From RGIG9115 sp045649825 (GTDB lineage Bacteria > Bacillota > Clostridia > UBA1381): a stretch of 64,000 nucleotides of DNA. The stretch covers positions 31,593 through 95,592 of the forward strand of contig JAZRQO010000026.1 in the NCBI GenBank assembly GCA_045649825.1. The letters run 5' to 3'. The number at the start of each line of letters is the position of its first letter. Position 1 is the first letter of the stretch. The notes beneath the pieces are model-generated. The model was not told the origin of the DNA and ran no database searches. It worked only from the letters and a program-made list of their open reading frames with translations. Positions 50,629-60,067 of this stretch are shown piece by piece. The position numbers and the translations under genes were made by a program.

Positions 50629-51399
50629 TTACACATATTTTCGCATTTGCTTAAGAGCACTTTTTTCAAGTCTTGACACCTGAGCCTGGCTTATTCCTAT
50701 TTCGTTTGCAACTTCCATCTGTGTTCTGCCCTGGAAAAAACGAAGGCTGAGAATATGTTTCTCTCGTTCATCAAGATGTTTCATTGCCTCATTTATGGCT
50801 ATGTTTTCAAGCCAGCTTTCATCACTGTTTTTTTCGTCCTTTACCTGATCCATCACATATATTGCTTCGCCACCGTCGTGATAAACAGGTTCAAATAATG
50901 AAACAGGTGCCGAAATGGCATCCAGCGCAAATACCACGTCACGTTTGGGAAGGTTAAGTTCCTTTGCAATTTCTGCAACGGTTGGTTCACGTGAGTTGAG
51001 ATTTATAAGTTTTTCTTTTACCTGGAGTGCCTTATATGCAATATCTTTAAGAGAACGTGACACACGTATGGAATTATTGTCCCTCAGGTATCGTCTTATT
51101 TCACCTATAATCATAGGTACGGCATATGTGGAAAACTGAACGTTTTGTGAAAGGTCAAAGTTATCTATTGCCTTTATAAGACCTATACACCCAACCTGGA
51201 ATAAATCATCGGGATTTTCCCCTCTGTTTGAAAATCTTTGAATTACGCTTAAAACTAATCGCAGGTTTCCATGAACAAATCTTTCTCTGGCTTCGGTATT
51301 TCCTTTTTTTATTTCAATAAAAAGCTTGTCCTTTTCCTCTCTTGATAACACGGGTAATTTAGAAGTGTTTATCCCGCATATTTCAACTTTGTTAATCAT
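50629..51399 (-). CDS. sigG: Sporulation sigma factor SigG
   Basis: Sigma-G drives late forespore transcription. The 256-residue product starts MINKVEICGINTSKLPVLS and has region 2 (FVHGNLRLVLSVIQRF, DDLFQVGCIGLIKAIDNFD, FSTYAVPMIIGEIRRYLRD), region 3 and region 4 (LSLRFFQGRTQMEVANEIGISQAQVSRLEKSAL). The N-terminal INTSKLPVL motif is specific to sigma-G, where it mediates anti-sigma and Gin control in Bacillus. ATG at 51399 follows GAGGGAATT. The usual spoIIGA-sigE neighbours are absent. Confidence 0.95.
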   Translation of the reverse strand: MINKVEICGINTSKLPVLSREEKDKLFIEIKKGNTEARERFVHGNLRLVLSVIQRFSNRGENPDDLFQVGCIGLIKAIDNFDLSQNVQFSTYAVPMIIGEIRRYLRDNNSIRVSRSLKDIAYKALQVKEKLINLNSREPTVAEIAKELNLPKRDVVFALDAISAPVSLFEPVYHDGGEAIYVMDQVKDEKNSDESWLENIAINEAMKHLDEREKHILSLRFFQGRTQMEVANEIGISQAQVSRLEKSALKQMRKYV

Positions 51400-51613
51400 A
51401 TAAATTCCCTCCTCAGTGCACCCGTCAGGTGACATTTTCCGCAGTGCGGTATGTAATAAAGGAGTATGATTTGATTATTTCCAGCAGAGGGATTTATTAT
51501 ACATTGATTGTTTATAAATTCACGTTTGGATTTTTAGTTTTTGCTTAAATCAAATAAGGCATGCGAAAATATGGAGAAACATTTATTTTTGAAGAAAAAT
51601 TCTTTTAAATGTG

Positions 51614-51642
51614 TTGACTTTATGACGATTTTTTGGTAAAAT
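51614..51642 (+). promoter_or_regulatory. Promoter of prfA and downstream genes
   Basis: TTGACT (51614-51619), 17 bp, TAAAAT (51637-51642), 38 nt before the ATG. Confidence 0.8.
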
Positions 51643-51679
51643 TATAATATCTATTTTTATGCGTTGAGGGAGATAACCT

Positions 51680-52750
51680 ATGTTTGATAAATTAGAGGCA
51701 CTGGAGGAAAGGTTTGGGATTCTTGCCGAAAAAATAAGCGATCCCGAAGTTATTGCCGATCAGGGAACCTGGCGTAAGCTTTGTAAAGACCATTCCGATA
51801 TATCGCCCATAATAGACAAATATAAAGAATATAAAGCTGCAAAGCAGACTATAGCTGATGATAAGGAAATGCTTGCGGAAGGTGTTGAAAAAGAGCTGGA
51901 AGAGATGGTTCGGGAAGAGCTTTCAGAAACAGAGAAGCTTCTTGAGAAAATTAGCAATGAGCTTAAAATACTTCTTCTCCCCAAAGACCCGAACGACGAA
52001 AAAAATGTTATTATGGAAATTCGCGGCGGAACAGGTGGAGATGAGGCGGCACTTTTTGCAGCAGACCTTATGCGTATGTATTCTATGTATGCAGAAACAA
52101 GACGTTGGAAGATTGAAATACTCAGCTCAAATCCTACAGATATAGGTGGCTACAAAGAAGTATGCTTTTCCGTAGAGGGCGCAGGAGCTTACAGCAGATT
52201 AAAGTTTGAAAGCGGTGTACACCGTGTTCAGAGAGTTCCTGCAACGGAATCAGGAGGCAGAATTCATACGTCGGCAGTTACGGTGGCGGTTTTGCCTGAG
52301 GTAGAAGAAGTCGAAGTGGAAATCAATCAGAACGATCTTAGAATTGACGTTTTCCGTGCCGGTGGTCCGGGCGGCCAATGTGTTAATACCACTGACTCAG
52401 CTGTACGTATAACCCATCTTCCCACGGGAATAGTGGTATCTTGTCAGGATGAAAAGTCGCAGCACAAGAATAAAGATAAAGCGATGAAAATTCTCCGCTC
52501 CAGAATATATGAAGTTATGGAAGCTGAGCGTCATAAAGAAATAGCTGACGAAAGAAAGTCACAGGTTGGCTCAGGTGACAGAAGCGAAAGAATAAGAACT
52601 TATAACTTCCCTCAAGGAAGAATAACCGATCACCGTATAAATCTTACTTTGTATAAGCTTGAGCAGTTTTTAAACGGAAGCATTGATGAAGTGGTTGATG
52701 CTCTCATAACCGCGGACCAGAGCGAAAAGCTTGCAAACTCAGGCGATTGA
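51680..52750 (+). CDS. prfA: Peptide chain release factor 1
   Basis: RF1 ends translation at UAA and UAG. The 356-residue product has the peptidyl-transferase GGQ motif in FRAGGPGGQCVNTTDSAVR and the tripeptide PAT (VQRVPATESGGRIHTSAVTV), which marks RF1 rather than RF2. In other Firmicutes prfA follows prmC; that partner is missing here. GAGGGAGAT precedes the ATG. Confidence 0.96.
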   Translation: MFDKLEALEERFGILAEKISDPEVIADQGTWRKLCKDHSDISPIIDKYKEYKAAKQTIADDKEMLAEGVEKELEEMVREELSETEKLLEKISNELKILLLPKDPNDEKNVIMEIRGGTGGDEAALFAADLMRMYSMYAETRRWKIEILSSNPTDIGGYKEVCFSVEGAGAYSRLKFESGVHRVQRVPATESGGRIHTSAVTVAVLPEVEEVEVEINQNDLRIDVFRAGGPGGQCVNTTDSAVRITHLPTGIVVSCQDEKSQHKNKDKAMKILRSRIYEVMEAERHKEIADERKSQVGSGDRSERIRTYNFPQGRITDHRINLTLYKLEQFLNGSIDEVVDALITADQSEKLANSGD

Positions 52751-52775
52751 TTAATAATAGAGGAAGGTTTGTAAT

Positions 52776-53288
52776 ATGAAAAAATGGCATAAACTGCTTA
52801 TAGCCATTGTTGTTTTTATAACAGCGGTTATAATAGCATTGGTATGTGTATACCAATATTATGCGAAAGATAAAATAGAAAGTACTCTACAAAAGGCACA
52901 AACAATCCTTCAGGACGAAAGTATAAGAAAAGAAGTTGAAAACTTTGTTGATGAGATGGTGGAAAATGGCGAGATAGAAGATGCTGAGCTAGAGGGCTAC
53001 ATTGCTTATAAAGAAGCTATGGCACCTGCCGAAACTCCTGCACCTTCTGCTAAACCTGTTGTAACACCTAAGCCGAAAACTCTTATGGAAAGAGTGCAGG
53101 AGGAAATGACGGCAGAGGAATTTGCATTTGCTATGTCTATGTACAGTAAGCTTGATATTAATTATTGCCTGGCAAATTATTACACGAATAAGGCGGAGGT
53201 TAAAAAGTACGTAAAAAGTGTTCTTACAAGCAGCGAAATTTCCCGAAGCCTGGAAATTTACGGGAAATATTCATACATTCTTAAATAG
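52776..53288 (+). CDS. Unknown membrane-anchored protein
   Basis: No family is recognised. The 170-residue protein has an N-terminal membrane anchor (about 7-27, KLLIAIVVFITAVIIALVCVY), then an acidic coiled segment (28-85), a Pro/Ala/Lys linker with repeated APAETPAP-type residues (about 85-108), and a compact helical C-domain (MTAEEFAFAMSMYSKLDINYCL). GGAAGG precedes the ATG. It is 25 nt after prfA and 14 nt before trmL, so it is co-transcribed with translation genes, but a shared role is not shown. Confidence 0.7.
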   Translation: MKKWHKLLIAIVVFITAVIIALVCVYQYYAKDKIESTLQKAQTILQDESIRKEVENFVDEMVENGEIEDAELEGYIAYKEAMAPAETPAPSAKPVVTPKPKTLMERVQEEMTAEEFAFAMSMYSKLDINYCLANYYTNKAEVKKYVKSVLTSSEISRSLEIYGKYSYILK

Positions 53289-53302
53289 AGGTGACAGAAA
53301 TT

Positions 53303-53815
53303 ATGTTTAACATAGTGCTTGTTGAACCGGAAATACCTCAGAATACGGGAAATATAGCCCGTACCTGTGCGGCAACCGGCTCAAAATTGCACATCATAAA
53401 GCCTATGGGTTTTGAAATTGACGATAAGAAGCTTAAAAGAGCAGGTCTTGATTACTGGCATCTTTTAGGTGTCAGGTATTATGAAGGGATAGAGGATTTT
53501 TTTGATAAAAATCCTGACGTCAATTGCTATTATTCAACAACCAAGGCACCAAATACATATTCAGATGTAAAATATTCTGACGGCGATTATATTTTTTTCG
53601 GGAAAGAAACAAAGGGATTACCGGAGGAGCTATTGTATAAAAATGAGAAAAACTGCATAAGAATACCCATGATTAATGAGGCGAGAAGTCTTAATCTATC
53701 TAATGCGGTTGCGATTGTAGTATATGAAGCCCTTAGGCAAAATTCTTTTTTTGAACTTAAAAACAAGGGCGAGCTTACTAAATATACATGGAAAGGAAAT
53801 GAAAATAATGGCTGA
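53303..53815 (+). CDS. trmL: tRNA (cytidine(34)-2'-O)-methyltransferase TrmL
   Basis: TrmL methylates the wobble ribose of tRNA-Leu. The 170-residue SPOUT protein shows MFNIVLVEPEIPQNTGNIARTC, DYWHLLGVRYYEG, FFGKETKGLPEELL and IRIPMINEARSLNLSNAVAI. ATG at 53303 lies 9 nt after AGAGGTG. It overlaps the degV-like gene by 8 nt. Confidence 0.95.
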   Translation: MFNIVLVEPEIPQNTGNIARTCAATGSKLHIIKPMGFEIDDKKLKRAGLDYWHLLGVRYYEGIEDFFDKNPDVNCYYSTTKAPNTYSDVKYSDGDYIFFGKETKGLPEELLYKNEKNCIRIPMINEARSLNLSNAVAIVVYEALRQNSFFELKNKGELTKYTWKGNENNG

Positions 53816-54671
53816 TATTAAAATTATGGTGGACTCATCTGCTGATATGCCCAAGGAACTGAGAGAGGAGTACGGAATAGGACTTATACCTCTTTTGAGT
53901 TTGTTTGGCGAAAAATCATATGTGATAGAAGAAGAGCTTTCAAATGATGAGTTTTACAAAATGCTTAATGAATCGGGGATTTTGCCGAAAACAAGTCAAA
54001 CTCCTTATGCAGCTATGTATGATATTCTTCTCAAGGAGAGCAGGGAGCATGAAACTGTTATATACTTTACTCTTTCATCCCTTGCAAGCGGACAGAATCA
54101 CAGTGCTCAGCTTGTAAGAGATGATATTGTGGAGAACGAAAACCCCAATGCAAATATTATAATTGTTGACACAAAATCTTTCTCGGTTATCATAGGACGT
54201 TCAGTCATAGAGGCTGCTAAATATGTAAAAGAAGGAAAGAGTGCGGAGGAAGTAATTAACCTTACCCTCGAATATATGTCAAAATGGCATGCTATGATGC
54301 TTGTAAGCGACCTTACTTTCCTTGAAAAAGGCGGACGTATGAGAAAAACGACTGCAGTTCTGGGAAGTCTTCTTGATATTAAGCCTGTTTTGACTGTATC
54401 TGACGGCCTTATAGAGGTTGAGGCAAAGCTACGCGGGAAGAAAAAGCTTGCAAAAAAGCTTTGCGAGCTTGCGGCTGAGTATGAAGGCTTTGATGAGACT
54501 GCCTGCGAGTTCATTGTTGCTCATTCCGATAAAGAAGCGGGAGATGAAATGATTGAAACCGTAAAAGAAGAATTTGATACTTCAAACGGAATATATGTGG
54601 CTGAATTTGGACCGCTTATCGGAACAAACACAGGTAATGGCGCATTTGCAATAGTGTTCAGAACTGTATAA
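53808..54671 (+). CDS. DegV-family fatty-acid-binding protein
   Basis: DegV/FakB proteins bind a fatty acid and present it to the FakA kinase. The 287-residue product starts MADIKIMVDSSADMPKELREEYGI, the family start, with TSQTPYAAMYDIL, YFTLSSLASGQNHSAQL, DTKSFSVIIGRSVIEA, FLEKGGRMRKTTAVLGSLL and a C-terminal EFGPLIGTNTGNGAFAI. No fakA is in the window. ATG at 53808 follows AAAGG. Confidence 0.93.
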   Translation: MADIKIMVDSSADMPKELREEYGIGLIPLLSLFGEKSYVIEEELSNDEFYKMLNESGILPKTSQTPYAAMYDILLKESREHETVIYFTLSSLASGQNHSAQLVRDDIVENENPNANIIIVDTKSFSVIIGRSVIEAAKYVKEGKSAEEVINLTLEYMSKWHAMMLVSDLTFLEKGGRMRKTTAVLGSLLDIKPVLTVSDGLIEVEAKLRGKKKLAKKLCELAAEYEGFDETACEFIVAHSDKEAGDEMIETVKEEFDTSNGIYVAEFGPLIGTNTGNGAFAIVFRTV

Positions 54672-54682
54672 ACATATAACCT

Positions 54683-54704
54683 CATCTGCAATATGTTGCA
54701 GATG
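54683..54704 (+). repeat. Hairpin before the phosphoglycerate mutase gene
   Basis: CATCTGCA pairs with TGCAGATG around ATATGT. CGGATTTTAC follows, so termination would be weak at best; it may be a processing or attenuation site. Confidence 0.45.
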
Positions 54705-54737
54705 CGGATTTTACGGAACGGAGATGTAAATTTTTAA

Positions 54738-55949
54738 ATGAAATACATAGTAATTTTAGGCGATGGAATGGCAGATTATGAGGTTTCGGAATTTGACGGA
54801 AAAACTGTTCTTGATGTAGCAGATAAGCCTAATATTGATTATATGTGTGCCCATGGCGAGGCAGGGCTTGTAAAAACTGTTCAGGACGGCATGAAGCCTG
54901 GAAGTGATGTAGCAAATCTTTCTGTTATGGGATACGATACAAAAAAATGCTACACAGGCAGATCGCCCCTTGAAGCGGCAAGCATAGGTGTGAAACTAAA
55001 GGATACAGATGTTACGTTCAGATGTAATCTTGTAACGCTCTCTGATGAAGAAAAGTATGAAGACAGAACTATGCTTGATTATTCAGCAGGTGAAATTTCA
55101 ACTGCCGAAGCTAAAGAGCTTATAGAGGCTGTAGCTTCTGCTCTTAATGATGATGTACGTAAGTTTTATGCAGGAGTAAGCTATCGTCATCTTCTGGTGT
55201 GGGACAAAGGCTCTGATAAAGTTGAGCTTACACCGCCCCACGATATTTCAGACAGGAAAATAGCAGACTATCTTCCTAAGGGCGACAATTCCGAATTTCT
55301 TTTGGAGCTTATGAAAAAATCCTCTGAAATTCTTAAAGACCATCCCGTAAATCTTGAGAGAATAAAGGCAGGTAAAAATCCTGCAACATCAATATGGCTC
55401 TGGGGAGAAGGAAAGAAGCCTATACTTGAAAAATTTGAAGCAAAATACGGAATAAGGGGCAGTGTTATTTCCGCTGTTGACCTTATTAAGGGTATCGCTA
55501 TTTGTGCTGAAATGAATTCAATTGATGTTGAAGGGGCTACAGGAACGTATCATTCAAATTTTGATGGAAAGGCCGAGGCAGCACTCAAATCCTTGTGTGA
55601 TGACGGATACGATTTTGTATATATTCATATGGAGGCTCCCGATGAATGCGGACACCAGGGCGATGCTCCCAATAAAAAGCTTTCAGTTGAACTGATTGAT
55701 AAAAAAGTTGTTGGGTATTTAAGAGATGAGCTTAAAAAACGTGGAGTAAGCTACAAAATGCTTATTTTGCCAGACCATCCAACACCAATATCTTTAAAAA
55801 CTCATGTAAGCGACCCTGTTCCTTTTGTGATTTATAATTCAGATAAAGAAACAGAAGCTGGGATTACGTATAACGAGGCTAATTGCTCAGCCACGGGAGT
55901 ATATATCGAAGATGGATATACTTTAATGGACAGATTTCTTTCTGAATAA
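54738..55949 (+). CDS. Cofactor-independent phosphoglycerate mutase (archaeal ApgM type)
   Basis: It interconverts 3- and 2-phosphoglycerate. The 403-residue protein belongs to the short alkaline-phosphatase-fold branch: MKYIVILGDGMADYEVSEFDGKT holds the metal/phospho-site, MKPGSDVANLSVMGYD and YTGRSPLEAAS follow, and MEAPDECGHQGD plus LPDHPTPISLKTH supply metal-binding residues. The shorter length separates it from the ~510-residue bacterial GpmI. Clostridial members have sometimes been annotated as homoserine kinase, without proof. No strong Shine-Dalgarno is visible; GGAG lies 16 nt upstream. Confidence 0.9.
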   Translation: MKYIVILGDGMADYEVSEFDGKTVLDVADKPNIDYMCAHGEAGLVKTVQDGMKPGSDVANLSVMGYDTKKCYTGRSPLEAASIGVKLKDTDVTFRCNLVTLSDEEKYEDRTMLDYSAGEISTAEAKELIEAVASALNDDVRKFYAGVSYRHLLVWDKGSDKVELTPPHDISDRKIADYLPKGDNSEFLLELMKKSSEILKDHPVNLERIKAGKNPATSIWLWGEGKKPILEKFEAKYGIRGSVISAVDLIKGIAICAEMNSIDVEGATGTYHSNFDGKAEAALKSLCDDGYDFVYIHMEAPDECGHQGDAPNKKLSVELIDKKVVGYLRDELKKRGVSYKMLILPDHPTPISLKTHVSDPVPFVIYNSDKETEAGITYNEANCSATGVYIEDGYTLMDRFLSE

Positions 55950-55971
55950 GTGTTGAAAGGAGTTGCATAAG

Positions 55972-57150
55972 ATGAAAATTGGGAAAAGACCCGTAAAGTT
56001 TTTTCTTGGAATAGTCCTTCTTATAATACTTGGAGCGGGGATAATTTTTGCGTTGCCTGCAATTTCGCGGTTTATCATATATTTGTTCAGACTGTTTATG
56101 CCTTTTGTGTTTGCATATGTATTTGCGTTGATAGTAGACCCAATTGTAAGGCGGCTTCAACGTCAGATTAAAATGCCTCGTAATGTTACCGCATGGCTTG
56201 TAATTCTTGTTTTAATAGGCGTAGTGGGTGGCGGAATATCCTGGGCAGGATATAAAATTATAAGCGAAATCAGAACGCTTTTTAATAATATGCCTCAGAT
56301 TTATCAGAAATTGCTTATAGCTATTGATAATATAAAAAACAGTCTGCAAGGCTTTTATGACATACTGCCCTTTAACATCCAACAGTCACTTTCTGAAATA
56401 ACAACTCAGTTTACTCAAGCGGTGGCAGAACTGATAAACACGAAATCTCTTCCTTTTGTAACGGGCGCAGGTTCTTTTGCGAAATCACTTCCTAAGGTGT
56501 TTATTTCCCTTATAGTGTTTGTGCTTTCCACTTTCTTTATGATTTCTGATTTAGAGAGAGTAAAAGCATTTGTAAAAAAACCTTTCAGCAGCCGAACACT
56601 TGAAAAGATTGCATCTGTTTCGTATCAAATAAAAACATATCTCGGCGGATATATAAAGGCGCAGGGAACTATAATGCTTGTGGTGTTTCTGGTTTTGCTG
56701 CTGAGTCTTGGTCTGCTTGATGTAGACTTTGCACTTCTTATAGCGCTTGGTACGGCATTCCTTGATGCGCTGCCATTCTTCGGAAGTGGAGCTGTACTTT
56801 GGCCCTGGTCCCTTATAAGCTTTATAAGCGGAGATGTAAGAATGGGTATATGTGCCATTGTTATATATGTTGTAATATTTGTACTTCGTCAGCTTATAGA
56901 GCCGAAAATAGTAAGTAAAAATATCGGAACAAACCCCTTAATGACGCTTATTTCTATGTATCTTGGTTACAGATTGCTTAGTGTAGGCGGTATGATTTTA
57001 GGGCCTATTATAATGCTTTTGATTATCAGCTTGTACAGAGCAGGCGTGTTTGATGGCATTATATCCTTTGGTGGAGCTTTGAAAGAATATGTAAAAAAAC
57101 AGTGGTCAGCACTGAAAAATAAATTCAAAAACTTTTGGGAGAGTGAATAA
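55972..57150 (+). CDS. AI-2E-family transporter
   Basis: The 392-residue protein has about eight membrane helices, an N-terminal FFLGIVLLIILGAGIIFALP segment, a cytoplasmic middle and the conserved GTAFLDALPFFGSGAVLWPWSLI and LRQLIEPKIVSKNIG motifs of the PF01594 family. Members export small molecules or ions (AI-2, or Na+/H+ antiport); substrate here unknown. ATG at 55972 follows AAAGGAG. It overlaps the region of the metG Shine-Dalgarno. Confidence 0.9.
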   Translation: MKIGKRPVKFFLGIVLLIILGAGIIFALPAISRFIIYLFRLFMPFVFAYVFALIVDPIVRRLQRQIKMPRNVTAWLVILVLIGVVGGGISWAGYKIISEIRTLFNNMPQIYQKLLIAIDNIKNSLQGFYDILPFNIQQSLSEITTQFTQAVAELINTKSLPFVTGAGSFAKSLPKVFISLIVFVLSTFFMISDLERVKAFVKKPFSSRTLEKIASVSYQIKTYLGGYIKAQGTIMLVVFLVLLLSLGLLDVDFALLIALGTAFLDALPFFGSGAVLWPWSLISFISGDVRMGICAIVIYVVIFVLRQLIEPKIVSKNIGTNPLMTLISMYLGYRLLSVGGMILGPIIMLLIISLYRAGVFDGIISFGGALKEYVKKQWSALKNKFKNFWESE

Positions 57151-57151
57151 A

Positions 57152-59080
57152 TTGGAAAAATATTATATCACAACCGCAATTGCGTACACATCAAGAAAGC
57201 CTCATATAGGCAATACTTATGAAATAATTCTTACAGACGCAATTGCAAGATTTAACCGTTATATCGGAAAGGACGTTTTCTTCCTTACCGGAACTGATGA
57301 ACACGGTCAGAAAATCCAGGAGATTGCGGAGCAGGCAGGTATTACTCCTAAGCAGCATGTTGATGTAATTGCTCAGCAAATAAAGGATATTGCCGATATG
57401 CTGAACATTAGTTATGATAAGTTTATCCGTACAACAGATGATTATCATGAAGATGCAGTTAAAAAGATATTTAAAAAGCTCTATGATCAGGGTGATATCT
57501 ATAAAGGTGAGTATGAAGGCTTGTACTGTACGCCTTGTGAATCTTTCTGGACAGAGTCACAGCTTGTAGACGGAAAATGCCCCGATTGCGGCAGAGAAGT
57601 AAAGAAAACAAAGGAAGAAGCATACTTCTTCAGAATGAGTAAATATCAGGACAGGCTTATAAAATATATAGAAGAAAATCCTGAGTTTATTCAGCCTGAA
57701 TCGCGTAAAAAGGAAATGCTTAACAACTTCCTTAAGGTAGGTCTTCAGGATCTTTGTGTTTCAAGAAGCAGTTTTACTTGGGGAGTGCCTGTGGAATTTG
57801 ACCCCGGACACGTCATATATGTATGGATTGATGCACTTTCCAACTATATTACGGCTCTGGGTTATACACCCGACGAAAAAGGTGAACTTTACAAAAAATA
57901 CTGGCCTGCGGATGTTCACATTATAGGCAAAGATATTCTCAGATTCCATACAATATACTGGCCCATTATGCTTATGGCTTTAGGTGAGCCGCTGCCGAAG
58001 CAGGTTTTCGGACATCCCTGGATGCTTGTCGGTGAAGAAAAGATGAGTAAGTCACGTGGAAATGTTATATATGCTGAGGATCTTGTTCGTCATTTCGGTG
58101 TTGATGCGGTAAGATATTATTCACTCCACGAAATGCCTTTTGCGCAGGATGGAACAATAACATATGATGTGTTTATTTCAAGATTTAACTCGGAGCTTGC
58201 AAATACTCTCGGAAATCTTGTAACAAGAACTGTTTCGATGGTTAACAAATATTTTGACGGAGCAGTTCCGGTTTGTGATGTGTGCGGTGGGTTTGATGAT
58301 GAATTGAAAGCCACTGCTGCCGAATGTGTAGCCCGCATACAGGAAAAGATGAAAACCCTTCATGTGGCAGACAGTATTGATGAAATCTGGAAGCTTGCAA
58401 GCAGAGCAAATAAGTATATAGATGAAACCACACCCTGGATTCTTGCAAAAAATGAAGAAGATAAACCAAGGCTTTCAACAGTTCTTTATAATCTTCTTGA
58501 AACAATCAGAATAATCGCATCTTTACTTTCATCATTTATGCCCGCAACAAGTGAGGCTATTTCAAAGCAGATTAATGATTCAAATCTTTCCTTTGAAAGC
58601 GTGCAAAGCTTTGGTGCATACAAAACAGGAACTAAGGTTGGTGATGCTGAAATATTATTCCAGAGAATTGATATGGATGAAAAAATAAAAGCAATTGAAG
58701 AGGAATATGCGGCTGCTGCAGAGGGCGAAAAGCCTGTTGAGATTGCTCCTTATAAGGATTATATTGAATTTGAGGATTTTGAAAAGCTTGATATAAGAGT
58801 GGGTAAGGTGCTTGAATGCGAACCTGTTCCCAAGTCCTCTAAGCTTCTCAGATTTCTACTTGAAGTAGGTCCCGATAAACGTCAGATTCTTTCGGGCATT
58901 TCAAAATATCACAAGCCTGAAGAGCTTATAGGTAAAAATGTTATATTCATAGCAAATCTTAAACCGCGTAAAATGATGGGTCTTGAGTCCTGCGGAATGA
59001 TTCTTTCAGCAGAACACGGTGAAGAATTAACTGCACTTACAACAGTTAAAGAAATCCAGTCAGGTGCTGAAATAGTATAA
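57152..59080 (+). CDS. metG: Methionyl-tRNA synthetase
   Basis: The 642-residue enzyme charges tRNA-Met. It has KPHIGNTYE (HIGH-type), a knuckle with C-x2-C pairs (CTPCESFW ... CPDCGREV), VGEEKMSKSRGN (KMSKS), an anticodon-binding helical domain, and a C-terminal Trbp111-like tRNA-binding domain (FEKLDIRVGKVLECEPVP). TTG at 57152 is chosen because GGGAGAG sits 8 nt before it; a GTG at 57143 is too close. It lies just after the AI-2E gene. Confidence 0.95.
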   Translation: MEKYYITTAIAYTSRKPHIGNTYEIILTDAIARFNRYIGKDVFFLTGTDEHGQKIQEIAEQAGITPKQHVDVIAQQIKDIADMLNISYDKFIRTTDDYHEDAVKKIFKKLYDQGDIYKGEYEGLYCTPCESFWTESQLVDGKCPDCGREVKKTKEEAYFFRMSKYQDRLIKYIEENPEFIQPESRKKEMLNNFLKVGLQDLCVSRSSFTWGVPVEFDPGHVIYVWIDALSNYITALGYTPDEKGELYKKYWPADVHIIGKDILRFHTIYWPIMLMALGEPLPKQVFGHPWMLVGEEKMSKSRGNVIYAEDLVRHFGVDAVRYYSLHEMPFAQDGTITYDVFISRFNSELANTLGNLVTRTVSMVNKYFDGAVPVCDVCGGFDDELKATAAECVARIQEKMKTLHVADSIDEIWKLASRANKYIDETTPWILAKNEEDKPRLSTVLYNLLETIRIIASLLSSFMPATSEAISKQINDSNLSFESVQSFGAYKTGTKVGDAEILFQRIDMDEKIKAIEEEYAAAAEGEKPVEIAPYKDYIEFEDFEKLDIRVGKVLECEPVPKSSKLLRFLLEVGPDKRQILSGISKYHKPEELIGKNVIFIANLKPRKMMGLESCGMILSAEHGEELTALTTVKEIQSGAEIV

Positions 59081-59096
59081 TTAAAATTATAAAAAG

Positions 59097-59158
59097 TCAT
59101 AATCGGGAAGTTTGTTTTGCAAAAAAGACAAGCCATCTTACGGTTATGATTTTTTTTG
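59097..59158 (+). terminator. Terminator of metG
   Basis: TCATAATCG (59097-59105) pairs with CGGTTATGA (59141-59149) with one G-U pair, enclosing a branched loop, then a run of T. Confidence 0.75.
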
Positions 59159-59201
59159 AGATTTTTTTCTTTAAAAAAGTATATTTTTTTAAAAAAATCA
59201 C

Positions 59202-59230
59202 TTGTATTTTTTCTGATGTTATGATACAAT
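59202..59230 (+). promoter_or_regulatory. Promoter of the Wzz/BY-kinase operon
   Basis: TTGTAT (59202-59207), 17 bp, TACAAT (59225-59230), giving a leader of about 95 nt. Confidence 0.72.
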
Positions 59231-59330
59231 AAAAATGATATGTGTTCAGATGGATTTTTATGAACATTATTTTGATTATGGCTAAAAATAATCTTAAAAG
59301 CTTATTTGTTTTTAAAAAGGAGTGAATATC

Positions 59331-60011
59331 TTGGTAAACGAGATAAATATTATTGAACTGCTTAATGTTATGATAAGAAAATGGTGGCTTATCGCTATCC
59401 TTGTGTTGGTTTGCGGCGGAGGAACGTATATATATACCGACCTATTTATAGAACCTATGTATAAAACCGATGGTTCTATTTACGTAAACTGTGAAACTGA
59501 GGCGGATAGAGTAGACGTTGCAAGTACAGGACGTATTGAGTCAAATGCCCGTCTTGCAAGAACATATATAGATGTTTTGCAGGCGAGATCGTTTCTGACG
59601 GAGGTTGCACGTGACCTTAATAATAAATATACATATGCGCAGATTCAGGGAATGCTTACGATTGAGTCTGTAAACGAAACAGAACTTCTTAAAATCACTG
59701 TTGAGGGAAAGAATCCTGAAGATGTTTGTTCTATAGTTGAAAGCATATTGCAGAGAGCAGGAGAACATCTGGTAACAATCGTTAAAGCTGGTTCTGTTGA
59801 AGTGGTGGATACTCCATTTATTCCCAACATACCGTTTTCACCGAATAAATCAAGAAATGCGCTGCTCGGAGCAGTAGCAGGTGCAGTTCTTGCGGTTGGA
59901 TTTATATTCCTCATGGAGCTTTTTGATACCCATATCAAAACCGCCGAAGAAATGAAAAAGAAATATCCTGAGCCGGTACTTGGTGAAATACCGAGTTTCA
60001 TAATGGAATAA
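59331..60011 (+). CDS. Wzz-like polysaccharide chain-length/kinase-modulator protein
   Basis: The 226-residue protein has two membrane helices (about 17-36 and 174-195) flanking an extracellular domain, with the proline-rich second helix region PFIPNIPFSPNKSRNALLGAVAG that is typical for Wzz/CapA. In Gram-positives it partners a separate tyrosine kinase, encoded next, and controls capsule or exopolysaccharide length. TTG at 59331 is favoured; AAAAGGAG lies 9 nt upstream. No polysaccharide polymerase is in the window. Confidence 0.9.
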   Translation: MVNEINIIELLNVMIRKWWLIAILVLVCGGGTYIYTDLFIEPMYKTDGSIYVNCETEADRVDVASTGRIESNARLARTYIDVLQARSFLTEVARDLNNKYTYAQIQGMLTIESVNETELLKITVEGKNPEDVCSIVESILQRAGEHLVTIVKAGSVEVVDTPFIPNIPFSPNKSRNALLGAVAGAVLAVGFIFLMELFDTHIKTAEEMKKKYPEPVLGEIPSFIME

Positions 60012-60067
60012 TAATTTGAATATTGTATTATTAATTGCCGTGTTCAGCCGGCAGATTGGAGATAGCT

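Noticed and set aside
54683..54704. Terminator between the DegV and phosphoglycerate mutase genes
   Set aside because: Stable stem but no T-run directly after it; listed only as a hairpin.
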